Source: a virus
Direction: 5' to 3' (one strand)
DNA length: 30,774 nt
Virus record (IMG/VR): IMGVR_UViG_3300032286_000723
Location: 1-30,774 of that record
In this document: positions 1 through 5,555 of the stretch, in pieces
Position numbering within the stretch: the stretch's first letter is position 1
Layout of the letters: every line of letters begins with the position of its first letter
Notes under the pieces: generated by a model
Databases searched by the model: none
The model's input: only the letters and a program-made list of their open reading frames with translations
Told to the model about the DNA's origin: nothing
Translations under genes and position numbers: made by a program

Positions 1-8
1 AAGGCAAG
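1..8. repeat. Terminal 8-bp direct repeat, left copy
   Basis: AAGGCAAG begins the window and is repeated exactly as its last 8 bases (30767-30774). Collapsing the two copies into one keeps the reading frame open from the truncated gene at the right end into the frame that ends at 92. This is the pattern expected of a circular or circularly permuted molecule linearised at an arbitrary point. Eight bases alone could match by chance; the frame continuity is the stronger argument. Confidence 0.6.
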
Positions 9-92
9 TTTGAAAAGTATTTGATGATATCATTTTGGTTATTGTTATTGTTAGCCATTTCTATAATCTTAAACATCATTAGATTCAAATGA
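1..92 (+). CDS. C-terminal part of a spanin-like lipoprotein (continues from 30316-30774)
   Basis: The frame read from base 3 is open at the left edge and stops at 90-92. It encodes about 20 strongly hydrophobic residues (WLLLLLAISIILNII) followed by a short basic end (RFK), a C-terminal transmembrane helix. Merging the 8-bp terminal repeat makes it the end of the lipoprotein gene at 30316, giving about 180 residues. An N-terminal lipid anchor plus a C-terminal inner-membrane helix is the defining topology of unimolecular spanins, which span the periplasm and disrupt the outer membrane at lysis. The stop overlaps the endolysin start (ATGA at 89-92), as expected inside a lysis operon. If the ends do not join this way, it is only an unassigned membrane-protein tail. 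Confidence 0.7.
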   Translation, partial: GKFEKYLMISFWLLLLLAISIILNIIRFK

Positions 93-541
93 TACCATCA
101 AAAGAATGCATTGATTTGATAAAGCAGTTTGAAGGATTTTTCACAAAAGCATATGTCTGTCCGGCCGGAGTTGTGACCATTGGATTTGGTTCAACCATGT
201 GGATGGATGGCAAGAAAATAAAGATGGGAGAAATCATCTCCATGGATGGTGCAGAAAAATTGTTGGCCTGGGAGTTGACAAAGAAATCATCTGCATTGAT
301 TGGACTCAATTTGTCACAACAACAATTTGATGCATGTCTGTCTTTGATATACAACATTGGAGTTGGTAATTTCAACAAGTCAACATTGTTGAAAAAGATA
401 AAAGCAAATCCAAATGATGCAACCATTTGTGATGAGTTTAAAAAGTGGAACAAGGCAAGAGTGAATGGTCAATTGATAGAGTTGAAAGGATTGACCAGGA
501 GAAGAGATGCAGAACAGAAGTTGTATTTCAAATCAAATTAA
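89..541 (+). CDS. Endolysin, T4-type lysozyme (glycoside hydrolase family 24)
   Basis: This 150-residue protein should cleave the glycan strands of peptidoglycan (N-acetylmuramidase) to release progeny. It shows the family catalytic spacing E-8aa-(D/C)-5aa-T: Glu15 in FEG, Cys24, Thr30 in VTIGFGST. Cys replaces the Asp of T4 lysozyme, as in P1-type endolysins. A second conserved block is the helix with SLIYNIGVGNF (about 85-95), and the C-terminus carries GLTRRRDAEQKLY, the usual GLxxRRxxE motif. There is no signal peptide or signal-anchor helix, so release to the periplasm should depend on a holin; two candidates lie at the other end of the window. The ATG overlaps the spanin stop, and a strong terminator follows 67 bp downstream. 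Length is typical of the family. Confidence 0.95.
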   Translation: MIPSKECIDLIKQFEGFFTKAYVCPAGVVTIGFGSTMWMDGKKIKMGEIISMDGAEKLLAWELTKKSSALIGLNLSQQQFDACLSLIYNIGVGNFNKSTLLKKIKANPNDATICDEFKKWNKARVNGQLIELKGLTRRRDAEQKLYFKSN

Positions 542-608
542 TTGAATTGCATCAATAACAATCAAGTAATTTTGTACCTCTGAAATGATATGTTTCAAAT
601 ATGGTTTT

Positions 609-642
609 GCCAGTGTATTTCTATACATTGGCATTTTTTTTT
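609..642 (+). terminator. Rho-independent terminator of the late/lysis operon
   Basis: GCCAGTGTAT (609-618) pairs with ATACATTGGC (623-632) with one G-U pair and a TTCT loop, followed by a run of nine T. An extra T-A pair (608/633) extends the stem. It sits 67 bp after the endolysin stop and before the first promoter of the next unit, so it probably ends late transcription. The rest of 543-737 is very AT-rich with further T runs; I see no gene in it. Confidence 0.88.
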
Positions 643-737
643 GATTTTTTTTAAAATATTTTTTTCCTCTGAAATCCAGGTCCACATTGAGTTTCTTATT
701 TTTTATTAAATTTATTTTGATTTTTGTTTGAAAAATA

Positions 738-769
738 TTTGGTTGAATCAAATGTGTGATGTAGATTGC
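738..769 (+). promoter_or_regulatory. Bacteroidetes-type promoter P1 (TTTG-N20-TAGATTGC)
   Basis: TTTG at 738-741 is followed after exactly 20 bp by TAGATTGC at 762-769, which fits the Bacteroidetes -33/-7 consensus TTTG / TAnnTTTG. The element belongs to a larger block almost identical to the one at 11814-11859: 23 bp with one mismatch around the -33 box, an unrelated 8-bp spacer, then 15 identical bp from the -7 box onward. The conserved GGTKGAATCAAA next to the -33 box could be an activator or operator site. It drives the gene at 803. Confidence 0.72.
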
Positions 770-802
770 ATCATCATTCAGAAACAAACTAAAAAAAAAA
801 TC

Positions 803-1099
803 ATGAAAAATTTCACATTAAAATTTGGCAAGTACAAAGGACAACAATTTTTATCAACTCCAACATCATATCAAAATTGGTTGATGCAACAAGACTGGTT
901 CAAAATTCCACAAGAATCTGTTGCCAAATATGATGTTGTAAAAAAATTCACAACTGATTATAGGATGGGAATGGGTAGGTCAAAAGAAATTGTTGAATAC
1001 AATTTGACATGGGATAATGCAGTAATACAAAAGGACATGATGAATATGTATCACCTGGATGAAACCATTGAATGTTTTTACATAGAATCAAGCAGATAA
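803..1099 (+). CDS. Small protein with DUF3820-like N-terminus
   Basis: A 98-residue protein. The N-terminal stretch FGKYKGQ...TPTSYQNWLMQQ (about 8-31) resembles the short FGKYKG...YLxW motif of the DUF3820 family, found in many phages and sometimes linked to nuclease-type proteins; its biochemical role is unsettled. The remainder (TTDYRMGMGRSKEIVEYNLTW and an acidic end) is unfamiliar. The ATG at 803 was chosen because it lies downstream of promoter P1 and after an A-rich leader ending TCATG, as at several other genes here; an upstream ATG at 728 precedes the promoter. With P1 and a hairpin terminator at 1113 it forms an isolated one-gene transcription unit between the late and early regions. 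Confidence 0.8.
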   Translation: MKNFTLKFGKYKGQQFLSTPTSYQNWLMQQDWFKIPQESVAKYDVVKKFTTDYRMGMGRSKEIVEYNLTWDNAVIQKDMMNMYHLDETIECFYIESSR

Positions 1100-1112
1100 A
1101 AAGACTATGGGG

Positions 1113-1138
1113 ATGCGTCCATTCAACGCATAATTTTT
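1113..1138 (+). terminator. Hairpin terminator after the first cassette gene
   Basis: ATGCGT (1113-1118) and ACGCAT (1126-1131) form a perfect 6-bp stem with a 7-nt loop, followed by AATTTTT. It lies 13 bp after the stop at 1099. The two CpG steps in the stem are unusual here, where CpG occurs mainly within CCGG, which supports selection for structure. The T run is short, so efficiency may be modest. Confidence 0.6.
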
Positions 1139-1158
1139 CAAACCATAATTTGCAAACA

Positions 1159-1329
1159 ATGAACATCAAACTATCAGTTAAATCATCAATGACACAAATT
1201 GAATTGCAGTCAATATACAATTATAATCTCAAAAAATTGCAATGGTATAAAGACAAAGGATGGTCAAAAGAATCCTTAATCAAAGAGAATATACTTGCAA
1301 AAAGTTTCATTGAAAAAAACTATAATTGA
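1159..1329 (+). CDS. Hypothetical protein, 56 aa
   Basis: A short reading frame starting at the ATG after CAAACA, with no recognisable family. Its C-terminal half is rich in Lys and aromatic residues (NLKKLQWYKDKGWSKESLIKENIL), reading like amphipathic helices of a small soluble protein. An alternative upstream non-ATG start at 1072 would run back into the preceding gene and through the terminator hairpin, so the internal ATG is preferred. It lies between the first cassette and the early promoter at 1365. Codon use is like its neighbours. Function unknown. Confidence 0.55.
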   Translation: MNIKLSVKSSMTQIELQSIYNYNLKKLQWYKDKGWSKESLIKENILAKSFIEKNYN

Positions 1330-1364
1330 GAGAGTTGTGAGAGAGTAATATATTGATTTTATCT

Positions 1365-1396
1365 TTTGATAAATTCAAAGAATTATCATAAATTTA
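1365..1396 (+). promoter_or_regulatory. Probable early promoter (TTTG-N20-TAAATTTA)
   Basis: TTTG at 1365-1368, then 20 bp, then TAAATTTA at 1389-1396, matching the Bacteroidetes -33/-7 consensus apart from the last base. The expected start of transcription is near 1402, just before the ATG at 1416. It lacks the GGTKGAATCAAA element of the other three promoters. No clear terminator is visible between here and about 11318, so it could drive the whole early/replication operon. Confidence 0.65.
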
Positions 1397-1415
1397 CTTT
1401 CACAAAATTACAAAC

Positions 1416-1610
1416 ATGAATCAAGAGCAAACACAAAAACAGACAAACAACAGAGGTGGTCACCGGCCAAATGCCGGAAGGAAACCATCCGGAACAAGGA
1501 AACAACCATTGACATTGTACATCAATGAAAACTTGATGACTGGAGATGGCAAAAACAATTTAAGAAACTACATTTACGAAACTTTAAAGTCATACAAAAA
1601 TGAGCAATAA
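1416..1610 (+). CDS. Small basic DNA-binding-like protein (GRP/AGRKP motif)
   Basis: A 64-residue protein with Gln/Asn-rich N-terminus, then RGGHRPNAGRKPSGTRK (about 13-29), the glycine-arginine-proline motif common at the N-terminus of small phage and mobile-element DNA-binding proteins. The rest (PLTLYINENLMTG...NNLRNYIYETL) resembles a strand followed by helices, compatible with a ribbon-helix-helix-type fold. As the first gene after the early promoter it is a candidate early regulator. That role is inference; the motif alone does not prove DNA binding. The next small frame overlaps its end. Confidence 0.72.
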   Translation: MNQEQTQKQTNNRGGHRPNAGRKPSGTRKQPLTLYINENLMTGDGKNNLRNYIYETLKSYKNEQ

Positions 1611-1692
1611 GGACAAAAAAAACATTCAAATACTGGTAATCGTTATCATCTGCATTCTTGCATGTTTCGCTGACAATATTTGGACCATTTAA
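1600..1692 (+). CDS. Tiny single-pass membrane protein, 30 aa
   Basis: ATG at 1600 lies inside the end of the preceding gene (overlap 11 bp). The peptide starts with a charged segment (SNKDKKN) and continues with one hydrophobic helix (ILVIVIICILACFA), then DNIWTI. The positive-inside rule suggests a cytoplasmic N-terminus. Such micro-proteins are common in phage early regions, where some act on host membrane functions; nothing here shows what this one does. It is very short, so translation is uncertain, but a second comparable protein sits at 1997. Confidence 0.45.
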   Translation: MSNKDKKNIQILVIVIICILACFADNIWTI

Positions 1693-1696
1693 TAAA

Positions 1697-1725
1697 TTTC
1701 AAAACCATAAAAAAAACAAATCATG
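1697..1725 (+). promoter_or_regulatory. A-rich translation leader, copy 1
   Basis: ATTTCAAAACCATA, an A run and CAAATCATG lead into the start at 1723. Nearly the same leader (one A fewer) precedes the start at 2787, and shorter versions with ACCATAA...TCATG precede 2185, 11413 and 11880. No purine-rich Shine-Dalgarno is present. Bacteroidetes ribosomes are known to rely little on Shine-Dalgarno pairing and to favour A-rich leaders, so this is likely the phage's standard initiation context for genes not coupled to an upstream stop. Confidence 0.6.
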
Positions 1726-2004
1726 GAAGTAACAATCTCCAAAAAAATTGATGAAATCATCAAAATTGAGACACCAAAGTATTTCAAAAGCAAGTACACA
1801 CACAGACTTGCAAAGTTAACCGAAACCGGATTGACAAAAGTATCTGATGACTTGATATGTTATTCAGAATTCAGACCAACATGCATATATTTCCAAAAAG
1901 AAATTGTCAGTTTATTGGAGGAATTCACCGAAGTTTCAAAACTGGAGTTTGAAGAGAAACTATCAAACACATTGGTCAAATTACAAGTTGTCGGCTATGA
2001 ATAA
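1723..2004 (+). CDS. Hypothetical protein, 93 aa
   Basis: A 93-residue soluble protein with a Lys/Ile-rich N-terminus (SKKIDEIIKIETPKYFKSK) and an acidic C-terminal helix (IVSLLEEFTEVSKLEFEEKL). I recognise no family. The start is supported by the conserved A-rich leader that also precedes the gene at 2787. The next small membrane protein begins within its last codons. Its place just before the ERF gene suggests an early, possibly recombination-linked role, by position only. Confidence 0.7.
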   Translation: MEVTISKKIDEIIKIETPKYFKSKYTHRLAKLTETGLTKVSDDLICYSEFRPTCIYFQKEIVSLLEEFTEVSKLEFEEKLSNTLVKLQVVGYE

Positions 2005-2095
2005 CCTGGCAATCTTAATCATGCAACTCATTGCAATTTTAATCCTTATCTTTTATGCAATCATCACAATACAAGAATTCAAGAACAAAGACTGA
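1997..2095 (+). CDS. Tiny single-pass membrane protein, 32 aa
   Basis: ATG at 1997 overlaps the upstream stop (ATGAATAA). The protein is almost entirely one hydrophobic helix (LAILIMQLIAILILIFYAII) with a short polar end (QEFKNKD). A longer non-ATG start at 1904 is possible but would duplicate the coding region of the previous gene. With the 30-residue protein at 1600 it makes a second micro-membrane protein in the same early cluster. Function unknown. Confidence 0.5.
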   Translation: MNNLAILIMQLIAILILIFYAIITIQEFKNKD

Positions 2096-2102
2096 AAGGA
2101 TT

Positions 2103-2139
2103 CAAGAATTAAGCAAGTTTATTGACTTGCTAATTCTTG
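2103..2139 (+). repeat. Long inverted repeat upstream of the ERF gene
   Basis: CAAGAATTAAGCAAGT (2103-2118) and ACTTGCTAATTCTTG (2125-2139) are reverse complements except for one missing T, separated by TTATTG. No T run follows, so it is not a standard terminator. It ends 45 bp before the ERF start and could be an operator, an mRNA stem-loop affecting ERF expression, or an RNA stability element. The choice is open. Confidence 0.7.
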
Positions 2140-2184
2140 AGACCAAAAAACAAAACCAAATCAAAAACCATAAAAAGAACAATC

Positions 2185-2760
2185 ATGAAAAGTTCAGAAT
2201 CAATCACAGAGATTGCAAAGGCATTGTCTCTGTTCCAGGTGAAAGTGGATACAATCAAAAAAGATGCAACCAATCCATTTTTCAAAAGTACTTACGCAAG
2301 TTTATCCAATATCTTAGACTCAATTAAAGAGCCATTGATGGAATCCGGATTGGCCATTGCACAATTTCCAACTGGAGAGAATTCACTTGTCACATTGCTG
2401 ATGCATGGTGAATCCGGTGAATGGATTGAGTCATCCTATGACATGAAACCGGTCCAAGACAATCCACAAGGCAGAGGCAGTTGTTTGAGTTACATGAGAA
2501 GATATTCCATCTCTGCCATCTTACTTTTGAATATCATGGAGGATGATGATGCAAACTCTGCAACACATGTCTCAAATCCAACTCAAAAGACACAACCAAC
2601 AACAAATGTTGAAGATGATGCCAAGCCATGGTTGAATGAGTCTGATGATGCATTCAAAAGAGCCAAGGAGAAACTTGCATCCGGTGAAATCACAATTGAT
2701 GTCATCCGGAAACATTACAAAGTCTCAAAAAAAATTGAGGCATTATTGACTGCAAAATAA
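2185..2760 (+). CDS. erf: ERF-family single-strand DNA annealing protein
   Basis: A 191-residue protein of the ERF superfamily (P22 Erf type), which binds single-stranded DNA and anneals complementary strands in phage recombination, often helping to circularise or concatenate the genome. The N-terminal domain (about 1-115) shows the family pattern: TEIAKALSLFQ, NPFFKSTYASLSNI, LMHGESGEWIES, and the closing YMRRYSISAIL...EDDDAN. The C-terminal part (about 116-191) is a Thr/Asn-rich linker and a small helical end. The ATG at 2185 was chosen because it follows the conserved ACCATAA...TCATG leader; an in-frame ATG at 2137 lies within the inverted-repeat end. No dedicated 5'-3' exonuclease is evident beside it, but PD-(D/E)XK-type nucleases lie at 3977 and 6436. 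Confidence 0.92.
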   Translation: MKSSESITEIAKALSLFQVKVDTIKKDATNPFFKSTYASLSNILDSIKEPLMESGLAIAQFPTGENSLVTLLMHGESGEWIESSYDMKPVQDNPQGRGSCLSYMRRYSISAILLLNIMEDDDANSATHVSNPTQKTQPTTNVEDDAKPWLNESDDAFKRAKEKLASGEITIDVIRKHYKVSKKIEALLTAK

Positions 2761-2786
2761 ATTTCAAAACCATAAAAAAACAAATC

Positions 2787-3257
2787 ATGTATCAATTACC
2801 AGTTGTGACCAATGAAGTCACCAAGTCTCAAATCAAAATCATTGCCGAACAAACAATCTCCGGAATCCTGGAGCATGGCAACATCATAGAAATGGCAGAT
2901 ACATTTGCCAAAGTTGAATTGCTGTTAAAAGAAATCAAGTCATCACCAAATTACATTGACTATCTCAGAGATGAAGTTTCAAAGTATGGTAAATCACACA
3001 CAACATCATCCGGAACAAAAATTGAATTGGCTGAGGTTGGAACAAAATATGACTATCAAACATGTGGAGATTTCAAACTGGAAGAGTTAATGAATCAAAT
3101 GGCTATTCTTGAAACTGCAATCAAAGAAAGACAAGCATTTTTGAAGACAATACCATTGTCCGGAATGGATGTACTAATTGAAGGAGGTGAAGTTTGCAAG
3201 ATATATCCACCAATAAAGACATCCACATCATCAGTCAAATGCACAATTGCAAAATAA
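2787..3257 (+). CDS. Conserved phage protein next to ERF, 156 aa
   Basis: An all-soluble protein with a helical N-terminal half (VTKSQIKIIAEQTISGILEHGN...KVELLLKEIK) and a second part with VGTKYDYQTCGDFKLEEL, ERQAFLKTIP and KIYPPIKTS. From memory this pattern recurs in proteins near recombination genes of Bacteroidetes phages, but no biochemical role is known to me. The start has the duplicated A-rich leader also found at 1697. Its stop overlaps the next ATG (TAATG), so the two are translationally coupled. A role in recombination or single-strand DNA handling is inferred from position only. Confidence 0.8.
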   Translation: MYQLPVVTNEVTKSQIKIIAEQTISGILEHGNIIEMADTFAKVELLLKEIKSSPNYIDYLRDEVSKYGKSHTTSSGTKIELAEVGTKYDYQTCGDFKLEELMNQMAILETAIKERQAFLKTIPLSGMDVLIEGGEVCKIYPPIKTSTSSVKCTIAK

Positions 3258-3487
3258 TGTGGCTGAAAAGTGATGTGATATCCTACAACAGAAAAACAAT
3301 CTATGGTGTGCAAGGTGAAAGAGTTGACATAATCTCTGAACATATTCCGGCAGTACTTGTCCGGTCAGAGAAAGGAAACTCTTTTGCCACAACCATGGAC
3401 AATCTCTCACCAACTAAAATTCAAAAAATTGAAACCAAAAATACAAACCTGGTTAAGGCAAATAGAATTGGGAAACCTAAAAAGTAA
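3257..3487 (+). CDS. Small KOW/SH3-like protein, 76 aa
   Basis: The ATG at 3257 overlaps the preceding stop as TAATG, deciding the start over an upstream non-ATG codon at 3194. Residues about 5-45 (DVISYNRKTIYGVQGERVDIISEHIPAVLVRSEKGNSFATTMDNL, given here only as reference to positions 3270-3405) alternate short strands in the order seen in KOW/SH3-type barrels. The C-terminus is basic (IGKPKK). The family is not firmly identified. Overlaps the start of the winged-helix frame that follows. Confidence 0.6.
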   Translation: MWLKSDVISYNRKTIYGVQGERVDIISEHIPAVLVRSEKGNSFATTMDNLSPTKIQKIETKNTNLVKANRIGKPKK

Positions 3488-3830
3488 TCATGCAAAAGTC
3501 TTAAATTACTTAAAAAACAAACAATCATTTTCAAATATCCATCAGATGAGGATTGATTTGAACATGGCACATCAGTCATTGACTGCAACAATATCAATTT
3601 TGATGGACCATGGATTGGTCAAATCAATTGGTGATGGTGTTAGTATTAAAGGAAATATCTATTCTGAATTATCTTTTGTCATAGAAGATTGGGAAAGAGA
3701 ATTATTGCAACACATGAGAAAGAAAGAGAAATTCAAACAATGGTTGGCCAAAGGAATTGATGACTACACACAGATGTTGCCAATGGATGTCAGCATTAAG
3801 ATTCAAGATATCTATTTCAATAAAATTTAA
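3468..3830 (+). CDS. Winged-helix DNA-binding protein (start uncertain)
   Basis: About 120 residues with a clear winged-helix core: helix 1 KVLNYLKNK, helix 2 IHQMRIDLNM, recognition helix AHQSLTATISILMDHGLV, then a wing around GDGVSIKGN. This arrangement is typical of MarR-like transcription regulators, so it may be a phage regulator. The C-terminal part (WERELLQHMRKKEKFKQWLAK) is basic and helical. No ATG precedes the fold; the first in-frame ATG (3546) would delete helix 1. A TTG at 3468 overlapping the upstream gene by 20 bp is the most economical start; another TTG at 3357 would create a long overlap. The gene product is credible; the exact N-terminus is not. Confidence 0.65.
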   Translation: MGNLKSNHAKVLNYLKNKQSFSNIHQMRIDLNMAHQSLTATISILMDHGLVKSIGDGVSIKGNIYSELSFVIEDWERELLQHMRKKEKFKQWLAKGIDDYTQMLPMDVSIKIQDIYFNKI

Positions 3831-3842
3831 ATCTTTGACCAT

Positions 3843-3986
3843 ATGAAAAGAAAATACAACTTAAAAAAACCAAGACCAAAGAAACCAGTTGATGAAAAGA
3901 TGGTTCAAGGATTCTATTCAGTGAAAGCCAAATACAAGAAAGAGGCAGATGAATTGATTGTTCAACTTATAAAACAATGGAGATGA
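3843..3986 (+). CDS. Small basic protein, 47 aa
   Basis: ATG at 3843 opens a 47-residue frame with a Lys/Arg/Pro-rich N-terminus (KRKYNLKKPRPKKPVDEK) and a helical C-terminal half (FYSVKAKYKKEADELIVQLI). The composition would suit a nucleic-acid-binding peptide, but no family is recognised. It fills the gap between the winged-helix gene and the nuclease-like gene and overlaps the latter's start by 10 bp, matching the packing elsewhere. Confidence 0.6.
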   Translation: MKRKYNLKKPRPKKPVDEKMVQGFYSVKAKYKKEADELIVQLIKQWR

Positions 3987-4384
3987 GAAAATTCAAATGC
4001 AGATTTGGAGTCAAAGGTTGTCCACATGAAAGACATTTTGCATTTTCAGACTGGATGAGAGAGAATCTGCCGGACTCAAAAACCGGAATGCAAATTGTGG
4101 ACCTGGACTTTGTCATTTATAACTACAAGACAAAAAAACTATTGATAGTTGAACAGAAACTATTCAAAGCAAAGTATGATGGTGCAAATGTAAACTTTGC
4201 ACAAAGAGAATTCTTGATGTTGGTCAAAAAAGTATTCAGTCAACTCAAAAATGTGAAAGATGGATGGGAATTTCTTGATGTACATCTCATCCAGTTTGAT
4301 GCATATGATTTCAGCACCGGCAAATGCTACCTTGACAACAAAGAAATATCTGAAACCGACCTTAAAAACTTTCTATCCATATGA
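3977..4384 (+). CDS. Predicted PD-(D/E)XK-fold nuclease-like protein
   Basis: A 135-residue protein. After a Cys/His-containing start (CRFGVKGCPHERH) comes VDLDFVIYNY...KLLIVEQKLF: Asp42/Asp44 on one strand and Glu59-x-Lys61 on the next, the arrangement of the restriction-endonuclease-like catalytic core. A helix follows (FAQREFLMLVKKVFSQL), as usual in the fold. The natural role could be end processing or recombination with ERF, but substrate and activity are inferred from this short motif. Two starts are possible: ATG 3977, or ATG 3983 which overlaps the upstream TGA as ATGA. The stop overlaps the next gene. Confidence 0.65.
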   Translation: MEMRKFKCRFGVKGCPHERHFAFSDWMRENLPDSKTGMQIVDLDFVIYNYKTKKLLIVEQKLFKAKYDGANVNFAQREFLMLVKKVFSQLKNVKDGWEFLDVHLIQFDAYDFSTGKCYLDNKEISETDLKNFLSI

Positions 4385-4791
4385 AACCACATGAAAGAAT
4401 TGATTCTATAATAAACATAAATAAATCAATTTATTGCATACCATGTATTGAACATCCATTTCTTATCACAACTCAACAATTGTCTCCATTTGAGGTCATT
4501 GACCTGGCATGTGAATTCTTAAAGTTGAATCCAAGTGATGTGATATCAAAAAAAAGAGACCGGAATCTTGTTGATGCAAGACACATGATTGCTGACCTTT
4601 TATACAATGATGAGTTTCTCAATCTGTCTTTGAAAAATTGTGGTGAAATTCTTGGTGGAAGAGACCATTCAACCATTCTTAATTCAAGAAAAATTATAAA
4701 AAATTTGATTTTTTCATATCCTAATTTCAGAGAAAAATTATTTAAATTGCATTTGTATGTGTATCACACATCAGACTATTTCAACCATTAA
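4381..4791 (+). CDS. Stand-alone DnaA domain IV-like DNA-binding protein
   Basis: A 136-residue protein whose central part (about 35-112) matches the C-terminal DNA-binding domain of DnaA: a helix (PFEVIDLACEFLKL), the basic loop KKRDRNLVDARHMIADLL, and the diagnostic signature GGRDHSTIL at 92-100. In bacterial DnaA this domain reads 9-bp DnaA boxes in the origin. The AAA+ ATPase domain III is absent, so the protein can at most bind DNA; it may mark or mask origin sequences or recruit host factors. The start overlaps the preceding stop (ATGA). It sits directly before the initiator-like gene that contains a candidate origin. The identity of the domain is firm; the function is inferred. Confidence 0.88.
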   Translation: MKPHERIDSIININKSIYCIPCIEHPFLITTQQLSPFEVIDLACEFLKLNPSDVISKKRDRNLVDARHMIADLLYNDEFLNLSLKNCGEILGGRDHSTILNSRKIIKNLIFSYPNFREKLFKLHLYVYHTSDYFNH

Positions 4792-4805
4792 ACCAAAAAC
4801 ATATC

Positions 4806-5555
4806 ATGGCAGACAACACATTCTATTTCTCACACGATTACAACACAAGACTGGATGACAAAATTAAAGACTTGATATATCAACATGGATATCTTGGCTA
4901 TGGATTGTACTGGGCATTGGTTGAAGACTTATACAATAATGCCAACGCATTGCGACTAAATTATCAACGCATTGCTGATGATTACAAGACAACACATGAT
5001 GTGATTGATAGCATCATAAATGACTTTGACTTGTTTATATTTTCAGAGAATCATTTCCATTCAAAATCAGTTGAAAAGAGACTAAATCAGAGAGAAAGTA
5101 AATCCATAAAAGCAAGAGAATCAGCACAAAAGAGATGGAATAATGCAAACGCATTGCCAACGCAATCCGATGGCATTGCTATAAAGGAAAGGAAAGGAAA
5201 GGAAATAAAAGAAAAGGAAATAATTATAAGTGTTGAATTGCCATTCAACACCATTGATTTCTTTAATAAATGGAATGAATGGAAATTGTATAAAAAACAA
5301 CAACACAAATTTTCTTTCAAGACCGGCACAACCGAAAAAACTGCATTGAATAATCTTGTAAATTTATCAAACAATGATGTTCAAATTGCAATTGAAATAA
5401 TTAATCAATCCATTGCCAATGGATGGAAAGGATTTTTTGAAATTAAAAACAAAACCAATGCAACAAAACCAGTTAATGAAACAAGATTTGACAAACGAAT
5501 TGAGTATGCAAACAGATGGAATCATGCAGATATTGAAATCAAAGAGAATATCTGA
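4806..5555 (+). CDS. Replication initiator-like protein (Lin1244/Lin1753, DUF4373-type N-terminus)
   Basis: A 249-residue protein. Residues about 5-50 (FYFSHDYNTRLDDKI, YGYLGYGLYW-type motif, here GYLGYGLYWALVEDLY) are the hallmark of the Lin1244/Lin1753 N-terminal domain found in phage replisome organisers. A charged Lys/Glu linker (127-138) follows, then a helical C-terminal part (NTIDFFNKWNEWKLYK, LNNLVNLSNNDVQIAIEIIN) like DnaD-type domains. It probably binds the phage origin and starts assembly of the host replisome. NNANAL occurs twice (44-49, 112-117), encoded by repeated DNA considered a candidate origin. ATG follows an ACCAAAAACATATC leader. The next gene starts inside its last codons. 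Confidence 0.82.
   Translation: MADNTFYFSHDYNTRLDDKIKDLIYQHGYLGYGLYWALVEDLYNNANALRLNYQRIADDYKTTHDVIDSIINDFDLFIFSENHFHSKSVEKRLNQRESKSIKARESAQKRWNNANALPTQSDGIAIKERKGKEIKEKEIIISVELPFNTIDFFNKWNEWKLYKKQQHKFSFKTGTTEKTALNNLVNLSNNDVQIAIEIINQSIANGWKGFFEIKNKTNATKPVNETRFDKRIEYANRWNHADIEIKENI
4944..5220 (+). other. Candidate replication origin: iterons plus purine tract
   Basis: AACGCATTGC occurs at 4944-4953, 4966-4975 and 5148-5157, with partial copies AACGCAAT at 5159 and GGCATTGC at 5172. The first two are 22 bp apart, about two helical turns. A strongly asymmetric purine tract of repeated GGAAA units runs from 5183 to 5220, followed by the AT-rich TAATTATAAG. Iterons followed by an asymmetric A-rich tract, all inside the initiator gene, is the layout of the lambda origin in gene O. 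Function is inferred; no origin assay is implied. Confidence 0.5.

Noticed and set aside
543-737. Possible extra small gene in the AT-rich gap after the endolysin
   Set aside because: Frames are short and homopolymer-rich; a terminator and the start of a promoter block explain the region.
2055-2327. + strand frame of 90 aa across the inverted repeat and ERF start
   Set aside because: Overlaps the well-supported ERF gene out of frame and has poor protein-like sequence after the ERF start.
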